A stretch of 64,000 nucleotides of DNA from contig NZ_FWXX01000005.1 in assembly GCF_900176475.1 (NCBI RefSeq), positions 186,001 through 250,000 on the forward strand, in the 5' to 3' direction. The stretch comes from Tropicibacter naphthalenivorans (GTDB lineage Bacteria > Pseudomonadota > Alphaproteobacteria > Rhodobacterales > Rhodobacteraceae). Below the pieces are notes generated by a model. It made no database searches, was not told the DNA's origin, and was given only the letters and a program-made list of their open reading frames with translations. Of this stretch, positions 1 to 8,298 are shown piece by piece (the stretch's first letter is position 1; the number at the start of each line of letters is the position of its first letter). A program made the translations under genes and the position numbers.

Positions 1-475
1 GTTCATGGTGGGCCGCAAGTACGAGAACGAAGGCATCGCCCGCCATGGCGCCAAGATGGTGACCGCCGTGGCGACCACCGCCGTGCCCAAGGTGACGATG
101 CTGGTGGGCGGCTCTTTTGGCGCTGGCAACTATGGCATGGCCGGGCGGGCGTATCAGCCGCGGTTCCTATGGACCTGGCCCAATTCGCGCATCAGCGTGA
201 TGGGCGGCGAGCAGGCGGCAGGGGTGTTGGCGACGGTGAAACGCGACGCTTTGGAGCGGGCAGGGCAAGAGTGGTCCGCCGAGGAGGAGGCCGAATTCAA
301 ACGCCCCACCATCGAGATGTTCGAGCGCCAGTCGCATCCGCTGTACGCCTCGGCGCGGCTGTGGGACGATGGCATCGTTGACCCGCGCAAGACCCGCGAT
401 GTGCTGGGCTTGAGCCTGCGGGCGGCGCTGAATGCTCCGATTGAAGAGACGCGCTTTGGCGTGTTCCGCATGTAA
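1..475 (+). CDS. mccB: methylcrotonyl-CoA carboxylase beta subunit (carboxyltransferase), 3' part
   Basis: This is the C-terminal part of a biotin-dependent acyl-CoA carboxyltransferase; the gene begins before the window. Visible motifs are [11 protein letters not shown], the PRFLWTWPN stretch and [10 protein letters not shown], which fit the methylcrotonyl-CoA carboxylase beta subunit better than propionyl-CoA carboxylase. The enzyme carboxylates 3-methylcrotonyl-CoA in leucine breakdown, with the alpha subunit at 1002-2939. It is followed after 9 bp by an ASCH gene. The family call is firm; the exact substrate is inferred from the neighbouring leucine-pathway genes. Confidence 0.93.
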   Translation, partial: FMVGRKYENEGIARHGAKMVTAVATTAVPKVTMLVGGSFGAGNYGMAGRAYQPRFLWTWPNSRISVMGGEQAAGVLATVKRDALERAGQEWSAEEEAEFKRPTIEMFERQSHPLYASARLWDDGIVDPRKTRDVLGLSLRAALNAPIEETRFGVFRM

Positions 476-484
476 AGGAGGCCG

Positions 485-904
485 ATGATGGCCAAGAGCT
501 TGCAACAGATCATTGATGAGAACCCCGAGGCCGAGACCTTTCGCTTTGGGGATAACCCCAAGCTGTGCGCGCAGATCATCGCGCTGGTGCGGTCGGGGAA
601 AAAAACCGCGACCGTCGAGGCGATGCGTGCCTACACGCGTGAAGGCGATGCCTTGCCCGAGGTGGGGCGGCGCGATGTGGCGCTGAACTGGGACGGATCG
701 CCCGCTCTGATGCTGGAGACGGTCGAGGTCGTTACGCGAAAGTTCAGTGAGATGGATGAAGAATTCGTTGCCGCGCAGGGGGAGTTTCGCGATCTCGCGC
801 ATTGGCGCAAAGCGTATCGGGCGTATTTTTCGCGCACGGGCGGGGTGTCGGAGGACATGGAGATCATGTGCGAGCGGTTTCGCGTGGTTGAGGATTACGC
901 GTGA
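485..904 (+). CDS. ASCH domain-containing protein
   Basis: A protein of 139 aa, the usual size of a single-domain ASCH protein (PUA-like fold, proposed RNA binding or nucleoside amide hydrolysis). Visible are the phrase VRSGKKTATVEA near residue 37, a following GD-containing turn, and a C-terminal segment with several aromatic and acidic residues. Starts are possible at 485 or 488. A GGAGG ribosome binding site lies just upstream. The gene sits between the two carboxylase subunit genes, where it has no obvious catalytic role in leucine breakdown. The family call is moderately certain; the substrate is unknown. Confidence 0.75.
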   Translation: MMAKSLQQIIDENPEAETFRFGDNPKLCAQIIALVRSGKKTATVEAMRAYTREGDALPEVGRRDVALNWDGSPALMLETVEVVTRKFSEMDEEFVAAQGEFRDLAHWRKAYRAYFSRTGGVSEDMEIMCERFRVVEDYA

Positions 905-911
905 GGTGAGG

Positions 912-966
912 TGGTTGGGGGCGCTGCCCCCATAGCCCATTGGGCTATTCCCCCGGGATATTTGAA
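912..966. repeat. REP-like intergenic palindromic element
   Basis: Between the ASCH gene and mccA there are two back-to-back inverted repeats: GGGGGC/GCCCCC (917-922 with 926-931) and ATAGCCCA/TGGGCTAT (932-939 with 941-948). They are followed by CCCCCGGGATATTT (950-963). From memory, similar GC-rich hairpins ending in a CCCCGGGATATTT-type tail are common between genes in Rhodobacteraceae. Only one copy was noticed in this window. It may stabilise the message or be an inert repeat. Confidence 0.5.
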
Positions 967-1001
967 AAGAGAAGAAGACCGGGAGCGGGAGGAGGATTGG
1001 G

Positions 1002-2939
1002 ATGTTTGATACTTTGTTGATCGCGAACCGGGGGGAGATTGCCTGCCGGGTGATCCGCACCGCGAAAGCCATGGGCTTGCGGACGGTCGCGGTGCATTCG
1101 GACGTGGACGCGATGGCCGCGCATGTGGCGATGGCGGATGTGGCGGTGTCCTTGGGCGGGGCCTCGCCGGCTGAGAGCTATTTGCGCGGGGAGGCGATCA
1201 TTGCGGCGGCTTTGGACGTGGGCGCGCAGGCGATCCATCCAGGCTATGGGTTCCTGTCCGAGAACCCCGATTTCGTCGAAGCCGTTGAGGCGGCGGGGCT
1301 GGTGTTCGTTGGGCCTTCGGCGCGGGCGATCCGGGCGATGGGCCTTAAGGATGCGGCCAAGCGGTTGATGGACGAGGCCGGGGTGCCGATCGTGCCGGGG
1401 TATCTGGGCAAGGATCAAGAGCCGTCGCGGCTGGAGGTCGAGGCGGCAGCGATTGGCTATCCCGTTTTGATCAAGGCCGTGGCGGGCGGCGGCGGCAAGG
1501 GGATGCGGCTGGTCGAAGCGCCGGGCGATTTTGTCGATGCGCTCGAGCGGGCCAAGGCCGAGGCGCGCACCGCTTTTGGCAACGACGCGGTGTTGATCGA
1601 GAAGTACATTCAGCAGCCGCGCCACATCGAGGTGCAGGTCTTTGGCGATGGTCAGCGCGCTGTGCATCTGTTCGAGCGGGACTGTTCCTTGCAGCGGCGG
1701 CACCAGAAGGTGATCGAAGAGGCACCCGCGCCGGGCATGACCCCCGAGATGCGCGCGGCCATGGGGGCGGCGGCGGTGCGGGCCGCCGAGGCGATTGGTT
1801 ACAAAGGCGCGGGGACGGTGGAATTTATCGTGGACGGCTCGGGCGGGCTGAGGCCTGACGGGTTTTGGTTCATGGAGATGAACACGCGCTTGCAGGTCGA
1901 GCATCCTGTTACGGAAATGGTCACAGGTGTTGATCTGGTGGAATGGCAGTTGCGTGTGGCTGGGGGCGAGGCCTTGCCCTGTGGGCAGGACGAGCTGACG
2001 CTGACCGGTCACGCGTTCGAGGCCCGTCTTTATGCCGAGGATGTACCCGCCGGGTTCTTGCCCGCGACAGGGCGGCTGACCGCTCTGTCGTTTCCCGAAG
2101 GGGTGCGGGCCGACAGCGGGGTGCGTGCGGGCGACGAGATCAGCCCGCATTACGATCCGATGATCGCCAAGGTGATCGTCCATGGGCCGACGCGCTCCGT
2201 GGCGCTGCGGCAGTTGGCGCGAGGGTTGGCACAGACGCAGGTGGCCGGGACGGTGACGAACCTTGCGTTTCTCGGTGCGTTGGCCGGGCACAAAGGGTTT
2301 GCGCGCGGCGAGGTCGATACCGGCTTGATCGCGCGTGATTTGGACGCGTTGACCGCCTCGGCAGGGGACGCCCCTTTGGCGCGGGCGCAGGCGGCGCTGG
2401 TGGCAACGGGGCTTTGGGAAAATGCCACTCCAGAGACAGGATTTGCGTTGTGGGCGCCTTTGGCGCGTCAAGTGCGATTGGCTGAGGGTGACGAAGAATA
2501 TGTGATCACACTGCGTGTTCACAGCCCGGATCGGGTCGAGATAGACGCGATTTCTGCCGAACGGCGGGGAGGGCGATGGTATCTGGATGGCACTGCCGCT
2601 GCAGATGTGTCGATTTCCGGCGATGTGATCACAGTCTTTGCGGGTTTTGGCCGGGCTTACCGCGTGGTTGATCTTTTGGCGCGCGATGCCGCGGCGGAGG
2701 CCGGGGGTGGCCTGACGCTGGCCCCGATGCCGGGGCGTGTCGTTTCTGTCCATGTGCACGCGGGGCAGGCGGTCGAGGCGGGCGATCGCCTCGCGGTTTT
2801 GGAGGCCATGAAGATGGAGCACACCCTGACAGCGGCGCGCGATGGCGTGATCGCCGAGGTCTTGGTGCGCGAGGGGGATCAGGTCGAGGCGGGCGCGCCG
2901 CTGATCCAGCTTGAGGAAGAAGAGGAGGCGGCGGCATGA
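1002..2939 (+). CDS. mccA: methylcrotonyl-CoA carboxylase alpha subunit (biotin carboxylase + biotin carrier)
   Basis: A protein of 645 aa, normal for an acyl-CoA carboxylase alpha subunit. The order is an N-terminal biotin carboxylase domain starting FDTLLIANRGEIACRV, an ATP-grasp glycine loop KAVAGGGGKGM near residue 165, the MNTRLQVEHPVTE catalytic segment near residue 300, a linker, and a C-terminal biotinyl domain with EAMKMEH in which Lys604 would carry biotin. A GGAGG site precedes the ATG. It carboxylates biotin and hands it to the beta subunit encoded upstream. Two TGTGATCACA palindromes (2501-2510 and 2624-2633) lie inside the gene. The stop overlaps the next start by 4 bp, so translational coupling is likely. 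Confidence 0.95.
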   Translation: MFDTLLIANRGEIACRVIRTAKAMGLRTVAVHSDVDAMAAHVAMADVAVSLGGASPAESYLRGEAIIAAALDVGAQAIHPGYGFLSENPDFVEAVEAAGLVFVGPSARAIRAMGLKDAAKRLMDEAGVPIVPGYLGKDQEPSRLEVEAAAIGYPVLIKAVAGGGGKGMRLVEAPGDFVDALERAKAEARTAFGNDAVLIEKYIQQPRHIEVQVFGDGQRAVHLFERDCSLQRRHQKVIEEAPAPGMTPEMRAAMGAAAVRAAEAIGYKGAGTVEFIVDGSGGLRPDGFWFMEMNTRLQVEHPVTEMVTGVDLVEWQLRVAGGEALPCGQDELTLTGHAFEARLYAEDVPAGFLPATGRLTALSFPEGVRADSGVRAGDEISPHYDPMIAKVIVHGPTRSVALRQLARGLAQTQVAGTVTNLAFLGALAGHKGFARGEVDTGLIARDLDALTASAGDAPLARAQAALVATGLWENATPETGFALWAPLARQVRLAEGDEEYVITLRVHSPDRVEIDAISAERRGGRWYLDGTAAADVSISGDVITVFAGFGRAYRVVDLLARDAAAEAGGGLTLAPMPGRVVSVHVHAGQAVEAGDRLAVLEAMKMEHTLTAARDGVIAEVLVREGDQVEAGAPLIQLEEEEEAAA

Positions 2940-3601
2940 TCCGACTGCATCACGTGCAATATGGGCGGTCGTTCCGGGTGCTTTGGCTGCTCGAAGAGAT
3001 CGGGATCGAAACCTTTGGCGGACTGGAGGTGATCGAGCATCAGATCGGCAGCGCCGCGATGCGCGAGAGCGATCTGGGGCGCGTCTCGCCCGCCACGCGC
3101 ATTCCCGCGATCGAGTACAAAGGGCTCGAGATGTCCGAGTCCGGCGCGATTGTGGAATATCTGACAGAGACTTACGCGCCGGAGCTCAACCGCCGGATCG
3201 GCGATCCAGAGCGCGCGTCTTGGCTGCAATGGGTGCACTACTCAGAGACCATGGCGAGCCTGATTGAGCAGCTGAACCTGCAAATGGTGTTCCTGCGGCC
3301 GCCCGCCAAGCCCTCGCCGATTGTGATCAAGCTGAACGTCGCGCGGCTGCGGCAGACCCTTGCGGGGATGGAGGCGCGGCTGAGCGGCGACTGGCTGCTG
3401 CCGGGGGGCTTTAGCGCGGCGGATATTATGATGGGATTCAACCTGTTCGCGGCGCCTTTTTACGTGAAACTGGACGAATTTCCCAAGTTGCAGGCGTACA
3501 AAGCCCGGATGGAGGCACGGCCTGCCTATCAGCGCTGCATCGCGCGCGAAGGGGCACAGCGGTTCTACGCGCAGGACTTTTACCCGGTGCCGGAAGCGTG
3601 A
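2936..3601 (+). CDS. glutathione S-transferase family protein
   Basis: A protein of 221 aa with the GST layout: an N-terminal thioredoxin-like domain (IRLHHVQYGRSFRVLWLLEE), the ESGAIVEYL turn near residue 65 that in this family contacts glutathione, and an all-helical C-terminal half. The start overlaps mccA by 4 bp (ATGA), placing it in the leucine operon. A conjugating or peroxide-reducing role is possible but the substrate cannot be told from sequence. The family call is firm. Confidence 0.88.
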   Translation: MIRLHHVQYGRSFRVLWLLEEIGIETFGGLEVIEHQIGSAAMRESDLGRVSPATRIPAIEYKGLEMSESGAIVEYLTETYAPELNRRIGDPERASWLQWVHYSETMASLIEQLNLQMVFLRPPAKPSPIVIKLNVARLRQTLAGMEARLSGDWLLPGGFSAADIMMGFNLFAAPFYVKLDEFPKLQAYKARMEARPAYQRCIAREGAQRFYAQDFYPVPEA

Positions 3602-3695
3602 TCCAGCGGAGCGCCTTGCGGCGCGCAGGTTGGTAGGGCGCAGGCCGCACCGTGACGTGTCCTGCTGAAGGTATCGCAAGAGGAGAGGCTCGCAG

Positions 3696-4550
3696 ATGGC
3701 GGATTTCGTTGAGATTTTCGAGGTTGGCCCTCGGGACGGATTGCAGAACGAGGCGCGGCAGATTGCGACCTCGGACAAGATCGCCTTGGTCGATTGCCTG
3801 AGCGAAGCGGGGTTTGCGCGTATCGAATGCGCCAGTTTTGTCAGCCCCAAATGGGTGCCGCAGATGGCCGACAGCGCCGAGGTTTTGGCGGGGATCTCGC
3901 GGTCACATGGCGTGTCCTATGCGGCTTTGACGCCGAACCTGAAGGGGCTAGAACGGGCCTTTGCGGCGAAAGCGGACGAGGTGGCGATCTTTGGCGCGGC
4001 CTCCGAAGGGTTCAGCCGGGCGAACATCAACGCCAGCATTGACGAGAGCCTCGCGCGGTTCGTGCCGGTGTCCGCGGCAGCGAAAGCGGCGGGCGTGCCG
4101 ATGCGGGGCTACGTGTCTTGCGTCGTGGAATGCCCCTATGACGGGGCGGTCGCGCCGGGCGCGGTGGCGCGGGTCGTGGCGGCCTTGCGCGACATGGGCT
4201 GCTACGAGGTCTCGCTTGGCGACACCATCGGACGCGGGCGGCCCGAGGCGGTGGACGCTATGCTGAGCGCGGTGTTGAACGAGCTGCCAGCGGAGCGTCT
4301 GGCGGGGCATTTCCACGACACCGGCGGGATGGCCTTGGCCAACGTGGACGTGGCATTGGCGCGTGGCCTGCGGGTGTTCGACGCGGCAGTTGGCGGGCTT
4401 GGCGGCTGTCCCTATGCGCCCGGCGCTGCGGGCAATGTGGCGACCGAAGCCGTCCATGATCACGTCTCCGCGCTGGGGTATGAGACGGGGTTGGACCGCG
4501 AGACATTGTCCCAAGCGGCACAGATGGCGCGCGCCATGCGATCCGCCTAG
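3696..4550 (+). CDS. mvaB: hydroxymethylglutaryl-CoA lyase
   Basis: A protein of 284 aa of the HMGL-like TIM-barrel family. It has the N-terminal EVGPRDGLQNE signature, the metal-binding HFHDTGG segment near residue 206 and the GGCPYAPGAAGN segment near residue 235 whose cysteine is catalytic in HMG-CoA lyases. It splits HMG-CoA to acetoacetate and acetyl-CoA, the last step of leucine breakdown. An AGGAGA site lies 9 bases before the ATG. It follows the GST gene after 94 bp and precedes the hydratase gene, so one operon is likely. Confidence 0.94.
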   Translation: MADFVEIFEVGPRDGLQNEARQIATSDKIALVDCLSEAGFARIECASFVSPKWVPQMADSAEVLAGISRSHGVSYAALTPNLKGLERAFAAKADEVAIFGAASEGFSRANINASIDESLARFVPVSAAAKAAGVPMRGYVSCVVECPYDGAVAPGAVARVVAALRDMGCYEVSLGDTIGRGRPEAVDAMLSAVLNELPAERLAGHFHDTGGMALANVDVALARGLRVFDAAVGGLGGCPYAPGAAGNVATEAVHDHVSALGYETGLDRETLSQAAQMARAMRSA

Positions 4551-4672
4551 AAACCCCTTAAAGACAAGGCGTTGCGCGCGGTCGCTCGTGTAGCGCTTTA
4601 AAAGCAGCGCGTTAACCATCGCGCGATACCTGAACGGCGCGTCCGAAGCCTTTGACCCAAGGAGAAAAGCCC

Positions 4673-5455
4673 ATGTCTGATTTGATCCGAATTGACCGTG
4701 ATCCGCGCGGTGTGGCGACGATTTGGTTAACGCGGGCGGACAAGCACAATGCCCTGTCGGCGCAGATGATGATCGACCTTGAAAGCGCGGCGCAGGCGCT
4801 GGGGCAAGACGACAGCATTCGCGTGGTCGTGCTGGCCGCTGAGGGGCGCAGCTTTTGCGCGGGCGGCGATCTGGCGTGGATGCGAGCGCAGTTCGAGATG
4901 GACGCCGAGACCCAGCGCAGCGAAAGCGCGCGGATCGCCACGGCGCTTGGCGCGCTTTATGCCTTGCCGCAGCCGCTGATCGGGCGGGTGCAGGGCAATG
5001 CCTTTGGCGGCGGGGTCGGGCTGGCTTGTGTCTGTGACGTGACCATCGGGGCCGAAACCGTCAAGATGGGGCTGACCGAGGTCAAGCTGGGGCTGATCCC
5101 GGCGAATATTGGCCCTTATGTGGTTGCGCGGCTCGGCGCGGTGAAGGCGGCGCAGATGTTCATGAACGGGGTGATCTTTGACGCGGCAAAGGCCGTGGAC
5201 CTCGGGGTGCTGACCCGCGCCGTGCCTGCCGAAGACCTCGACGCCGCCGTCGAGGCCGAGGTTGCGCCCTATCTCGCCTGCGCGCCGGGGGCGGTGCGGG
5301 ACGGCAAGGCGTTGCTGCGCGCCTTGGGCGGGCAGGTGACGCAGGCCCAGGTGGACCGCGCCATCGACGCGCTGGCCAAACGCTGGCAGGGCAACGAGGC
5401 GCGCGAGGGCATCGGCGCGTTCTTTGACAAACGCCCCGCGCCCTGGGCACAGTAA
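4673..5455 (+). CDS. liuC: enoyl-CoA hydratase/isomerase family, probable methylglutaconyl-CoA hydratase
   Basis: A crotonase-fold protein of 260 aa. Visible are the acyl-CoA binding loop RSFCAGGDLAWM near residue 62 and the oxyanion-hole segment NAFGGGVGLACVCD near residue 110, followed by TEVKLGLIP with the catalytic acid position. Start 4673 is chosen because GGAGA at 4661 is well spaced. A TTG at 4652 in the same frame would sit before the ribosome site. Methylglutaconyl-CoA hydration is the step between the carboxylase and HMG-CoA lyase, so the substrate is inferred from the operon. Confidence 0.88.
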   Translation: MSDLIRIDRDPRGVATIWLTRADKHNALSAQMMIDLESAAQALGQDDSIRVVVLAAEGRSFCAGGDLAWMRAQFEMDAETQRSESARIATALGALYALPQPLIGRVQGNAFGGGVGLACVCDVTIGAETVKMGLTEVKLGLIPANIGPYVVARLGAVKAAQMFMNGVIFDAAKAVDLGVLTRAVPAEDLDAAVEAEVAPYLACAPGAVRDGKALLRALGGQVTQAQVDRAIDALAKRWQGNEAREGIGAFFDKRPAPWAQ

Positions 5456-5458
5456 GTC

Positions 5459-5836
5459 ATGCTGACCCAAATCGCGCATCTTTACGCAACCGCTTGCCTT
5501 GCCGTGATCTTTTTCCAGATCGCGCTGATCGCGGGCGCGCCCTTGGGGGAATACACCCAAGGCGGCCAGCAAAAGGGCGCGCTGAACGCCAAGGGACGGA
5601 TCATCGCCGCCGTGTCGATCCCGGTGCTGGCGTTCCAAGGCTTTGCAATCCTCAGCGCCGCCGGATTTCCCGGTCTCGGCTGGCCAAGATGGACGGCTTA
5701 CGCGGCGCTAAGCGTGTCTGTGATCACAATGATCCTCAACGGCATCACCCCAAGTGCGCGCGAACGCGCAGTTTGGTTCCCCGTGACCACCGTCATGGCG
5801 GGTCTTGCGGCCTATGTGGTGATTGTCACGCTGTAA
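5459..5836 (+). CDS. small integral membrane protein of unknown function
   Basis: A protein of 125 aa with four predicted membrane helices: residues about 5-27, 43-64, 73-93 and 102-124. A short loop with YTQGGQQKGALN follows the first helix. I do not recognise a named family. It starts 3 bp after liuC and so is probably the last gene of the leucine operon. A TGTGATCACA palindrome lies inside at 5719-5728. Membrane location is well supported; function is unknown. Confidence 0.8.
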   Translation: MLTQIAHLYATACLAVIFFQIALIAGAPLGEYTQGGQQKGALNAKGRIIAAVSIPVLAFQGFAILSAAGFPGLGWPRWTAYAALSVSVITMILNGITPSARERAVWFPVTTVMAGLAAYVVIVTL

Positions 5837-6122
5837 CCTGCGGCAAAAGAGACTCACCTGCCCATTCCGGCGGCTTAACCTTTGGCTTACCAAAGAAATC
5901 CCGCGACCCTTGCGCGCGCCCAACGCCTCGCAATCCAAGGGAAAATTTGGTATTCCCTTGTACACAAAGGGAAAATCAAGAAAATACGACCAAAAGCCTA
6001 TTTGATTTCAATCTTTTGAATATCGCTGCGACTTGTTGACCCTTGGGGCGCGTAGGGATAAGTCAGCACGTGAACGCATGAGCCACCATGCGATCCACGC
6101 ATGACATCGAAGGAGCCGCCTC
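5837..6122 (+). promoter_or_regulatory. intergenic control region upstream of nuoA
   Basis: This 286-bp stretch has no credible gene and is AT-richer than its surroundings. It holds three copies of a heptamer in alternating orientation: AAGGGAA at 5937-5943, TTCCCTT at 5953-5959 and AAGGGAA at 5967-5973. The outer two are direct repeats of AAGGGAAAAT spaced 30 bp apart. A weak promoter candidate is TTGACC at 6036-6041 with a poor -10 (ATAAGT) 16 bp on. AGGAG at 6111-6115 is a good ribosome site for nuoA. The region presumably carries the main nuo promoter; no transcription start can be fixed by eye. Confidence 0.55.
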
Positions 6123-6488
6123 GTGGAAGAGATGCTGCGGGAATACCTTCCCATCCTCGTTTTCCTGGCCGTGGCCATCGCCATTGGTCTCGTCTTCATT
6201 TTCGCCGCCATCCTCGTCGCGGTGCGCAACCCGGACCCGGAAAAAGTGTCGGCCTATGAATGCGGGTTCAACGCATTCGATGACGCCCGGATGAAGTTCG
6301 ACGTACGGTTCTACCTCGTGTCGATCCTCTTTATCATTTTTGACCTCGAAATCGCATTCCTGTTCCCCTGGGCCGTGGCCTTCAAGGACGTGAGCATGGT
6401 GGGCTTTTGGTCGATGATGGTATTCCTCGGCGTGCTGACCGCTGGCTTTGCCTACGAATGGAAGAAGGGGGCGCTCGAATGGGAGTGA
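6123..6488 (+). CDS. nuoA: NADH-quinone oxidoreductase subunit A
   Basis: A protein of 121 aa with three membrane helices and the family signature [14 protein letters not shown]-like segment (here [17 protein letters not shown], near residue 36-52), including the conserved loop cysteine. It is a membrane-arm subunit of complex I at the junction with the quinone site. The GTG start is fixed by AGGAG seven bases upstream. The end overlaps nuoB. It is the first of 14 nuo genes in A-N order. Confidence 0.95.
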   Translation: MEEMLREYLPILVFLAVAIAIGLVFIFAAILVAVRNPDPEKVSAYECGFNAFDDARMKFDVRFYLVSILFIIFDLEIAFLFPWAVAFKDVSMVGFWSMMVFLGVLTAGFAYEWKKGALEWE

Positions 6489-7012
6489 TGACCGGTCTGA
6501 ACACCGCTGGCGGTGATCGCGAACACGCAACCCAGGCGCTGAACGCCGAGTTGCAGGACAAGGGCTTTTTGCTGACCTCGACAGAGGACATCATCAACTG
6601 GGCGCGCACCGGCTCGCTGCACTGGATGACCTTTGGTCTGGCCTGCTGCGCCGTCGAGATGATGCACACCTCGATGCCGCGCTACGACCTTGAGCGGTTT
6701 GGCACCGCGCCGCGCGCCTCGCCGCGTCAGTCGGACCTGATGATCGTTGCGGGCACCTTGACCAACAAGATGGCCCCGGCGCTGCGCAAGGTCTATGACC
6801 AGATGCCCGAACCGCGTTACGTGATCTCTATGGGGTCTTGCGCGAACGGCGGCGGCTACTATCACTACAGCTATTCCGTGGTGCGCGGCTGTGACCGCAT
6901 CGTGCCGGTCGACGTCTACGTGCCCGGCTGCCCGCCGACGGCAGAGGCGCTGGTTTACGGCATCCTCGCGCTGCAAAAGAAGATGCGCCGCACGGGGACC
7001 ATCACCCGATGA
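6479..7012 (+). CDS. nuoB: NADH-quinone oxidoreductase subunit B
   Basis: A protein of 177 aa carrying iron-sulfur cluster N2, the last electron carrier before quinone. The cysteine pair ACCAVEMM near residue 58, [16 protein letters not shown] near residue 122 and [10 protein letters not shown] near residue 153 supply the cluster ligands. An in-frame ATG at 6488 is an alternative start that touches the nuoA stop. The gene overlaps nuoA by 10 bp and the next gene by 4 bp. Confidence 0.95.
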   Translation: MGVMTGLNTAGGDREHATQALNAELQDKGFLLTSTEDIINWARTGSLHWMTFGLACCAVEMMHTSMPRYDLERFGTAPRASPRQSDLMIVAGTLTNKMAPALRKVYDQMPEPRYVISMGSCANGGGYYHYSYSVVRGCDRIVPVDVYVPGCPPTAEALVYGILALQKKMRRTGTITR

Positions 7013-7422
7013 GCCAAGGCGCCGCGCAGATCGCGCCGTCGCAGGCGTTGGTGGAAGAGAACACCGCGATGCTGTCCAGCTTTGAACAGCAGGGGATGCG
7101 TCTGGACCAGGAGGTCTGGATGGATTTCATCGCAGAGTTCCCGGACCCCGAGCTTGCCGAAAGCGCGCTTGGCGCGGCAGAGCGCATGGTCAAGGCGGCG
7201 GGAACGCTGCCCACCGCGCGTTTCGAGATTCTGGTGGACGACGCAGACGAGACCGCCGAGCCGGTCTATGAGCTGCGCCTGACCACGCGGGTGCTGCCCG
7301 AGGCAGCGATCATTTCAACATTCGAGGCGCTCCTGACGCGCGTGTCCACCATGTATGGCGGCAGCACGGCGGCGTGGGAATTTGCCGATCCGACCAACAC
7401 CACGATGGAGGCGCTCCAGTGA
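7009..7422 (+). CDS. nuo-embedded conserved protein, possibly RraB-like
   Basis: A protein of 137 aa between nuoB and nuoC, overlapping both by 4 bp. It is acidic and soluble, with no signal peptide or membrane segment. The stretch [15 protein letters not shown], a central beta-rich part ([18 protein letters not shown]) and a final [13 protein letters not shown] recall the ferredoxin-like fold of RraB regulators of RNase E, which also end in a glycine/tryptophan segment. That resemblance is weak and inferred by eye. Its position makes a role in complex I expression or assembly plausible. Confidence 0.7.
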   Translation: MSQGAAQIAPSQALVEENTAMLSSFEQQGMRLDQEVWMDFIAEFPDPELAESALGAAERMVKAAGTLPTARFEILVDDADETAEPVYELRLTTRVLPEAAIISTFEALLTRVSTMYGGSTAAWEFADPTNTTMEALQ

Positions 7423-8018
7423 AAGAGCTTGGCACCCATATCGAGCTGAAACGCCCCGATTGCGTCATCGCATGGGATGTGACGCACGGCGAGCTGAACA
7501 TCGACGTGGCCCCGGCGAACGTCGCGGGCTTTGTCGAGTTTCTCAAGACCGACCCGACCTGCCGCTTTTCCACGCTGGTGGACATCACGGCGGTGGATTA
7601 CCCCGACCGCCCCAAGCGGTTCGACGTGGTTTACCACTTCCTGTCGATGTACCAGAACCAGCGCATCCGCCTGCGCGTCTCGATCCGCGAGGACGAGATG
7701 GTGCCGTCGATCGTCAACGTGCACCCGTCGGCCAACTGGTTCGAGCGTGAAGTGTTCGACATGTTCGGCATCCTGTTCTCGGGCCACCCGGACCTGCGCC
7801 GCATCCTCACGGACTACGGCTTTCGCGGCTACCCGCTGCGCAAGGACTTCCCGACCACGGGCTACACCGAAGTGCGCTACGACGAAGAGCAAAAGCGCGT
7901 CGTCTACGAACCGGTCAGCCTGACGCAGGAATACCGCCAGTTTGATTTCATGTCCCCGTGGGAAGGCGCGCAATACGTCCTGCCCGGCGATGAGAAAGAG
8001 GCGCAGAAAGAGGGATGA
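7419..8018 (+). CDS. nuoC: NADH-quinone oxidoreductase subunit C
   Basis: A protein of 199 aa, the 30-kDa-type peripheral-arm subunit. It has the family signature [12 protein letters not shown] followed by [16 protein letters not shown] and PLRKDFP near residues 105-150. The start is GTG at 7419, overlapping the previous stop by 4 bp; upstream in-frame codons lie inside the preceding gene. NuoC docks beside NuoD near the quinone site. C and D are separate genes here, unlike the fused form of enterobacteria. Confidence 0.94.
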   Translation: MKELGTHIELKRPDCVIAWDVTHGELNIDVAPANVAGFVEFLKTDPTCRFSTLVDITAVDYPDRPKRFDVVYHFLSMYQNQRIRLRVSIREDEMVPSIVNVHPSANWFEREVFDMFGILFSGHPDLRRILTDYGFRGYPLRKDFPTTGYTEVRYDEEQKRVVYEPVSLTQEYRQFDFMSPWEGAQYVLPGDEKEAQKEG

Positions 8019-8030
8019 CGGTGATAGGCT

Positions 8031-8294
8031 ATGGAATTCGAACCAATGGACCAGTTTGTGGTTGCGCCGATTTCGGGGGCAAGCGGCTGGAAAACCATGC
8101 TTCTCTGGCTAGAGGCGTCGGTCATCGTCGCACAAATTTCGGTCGTGTCGCTTGGTCTCGTGGCGTTTCCTCTCTGGCGCATGCTGCCGCGCGTAGGACT
8201 GTCGAAATGGTGGTCTCTTTTGGCAGCATTTCCGCCCGCGGCCATCGTCCTAATCTGGGTTGCTGGCTTTCGCCCTTGGAAGCACAAGGAGTAG
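8031..8294 (+). CDS. nuo-embedded small membrane protein
   Basis: A protein of 87 aa with two likely membrane helices (residues about 22-48 and 61-80) and a basic end FRPWKHKE. It lies between nuoC and nuoD, 12 bp after one and 4 bp before the other. No family is recognised. The tight placement argues that it is expressed, and a role in inserting or stabilising complex I can only be guessed. Confidence 0.65.
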   Translation: MEFEPMDQFVVAPISGASGWKTMLLWLEASVIVAQISVVSLGLVAFPLWRMLPRVGLSKWWSLLAAFPPAAIVLIWVAGFRPWKHKE

Positions 8295-8298
8295 ACAA

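Noticed and set aside
945-2822. A 625-codon open frame on the minus strand across mccA
   Set aside because: It is antisense to a firmly identified carboxylase gene; long antisense frames are common in high-GC DNA, and the product is Arg/His/Pro-rich with no family signal.
5866-5890. CTTTGG/CCAAAG hairpin after the membrane-protein gene as a terminator
   Set aside because: The stem is only 6 bp and no T-run follows on the plus strand.
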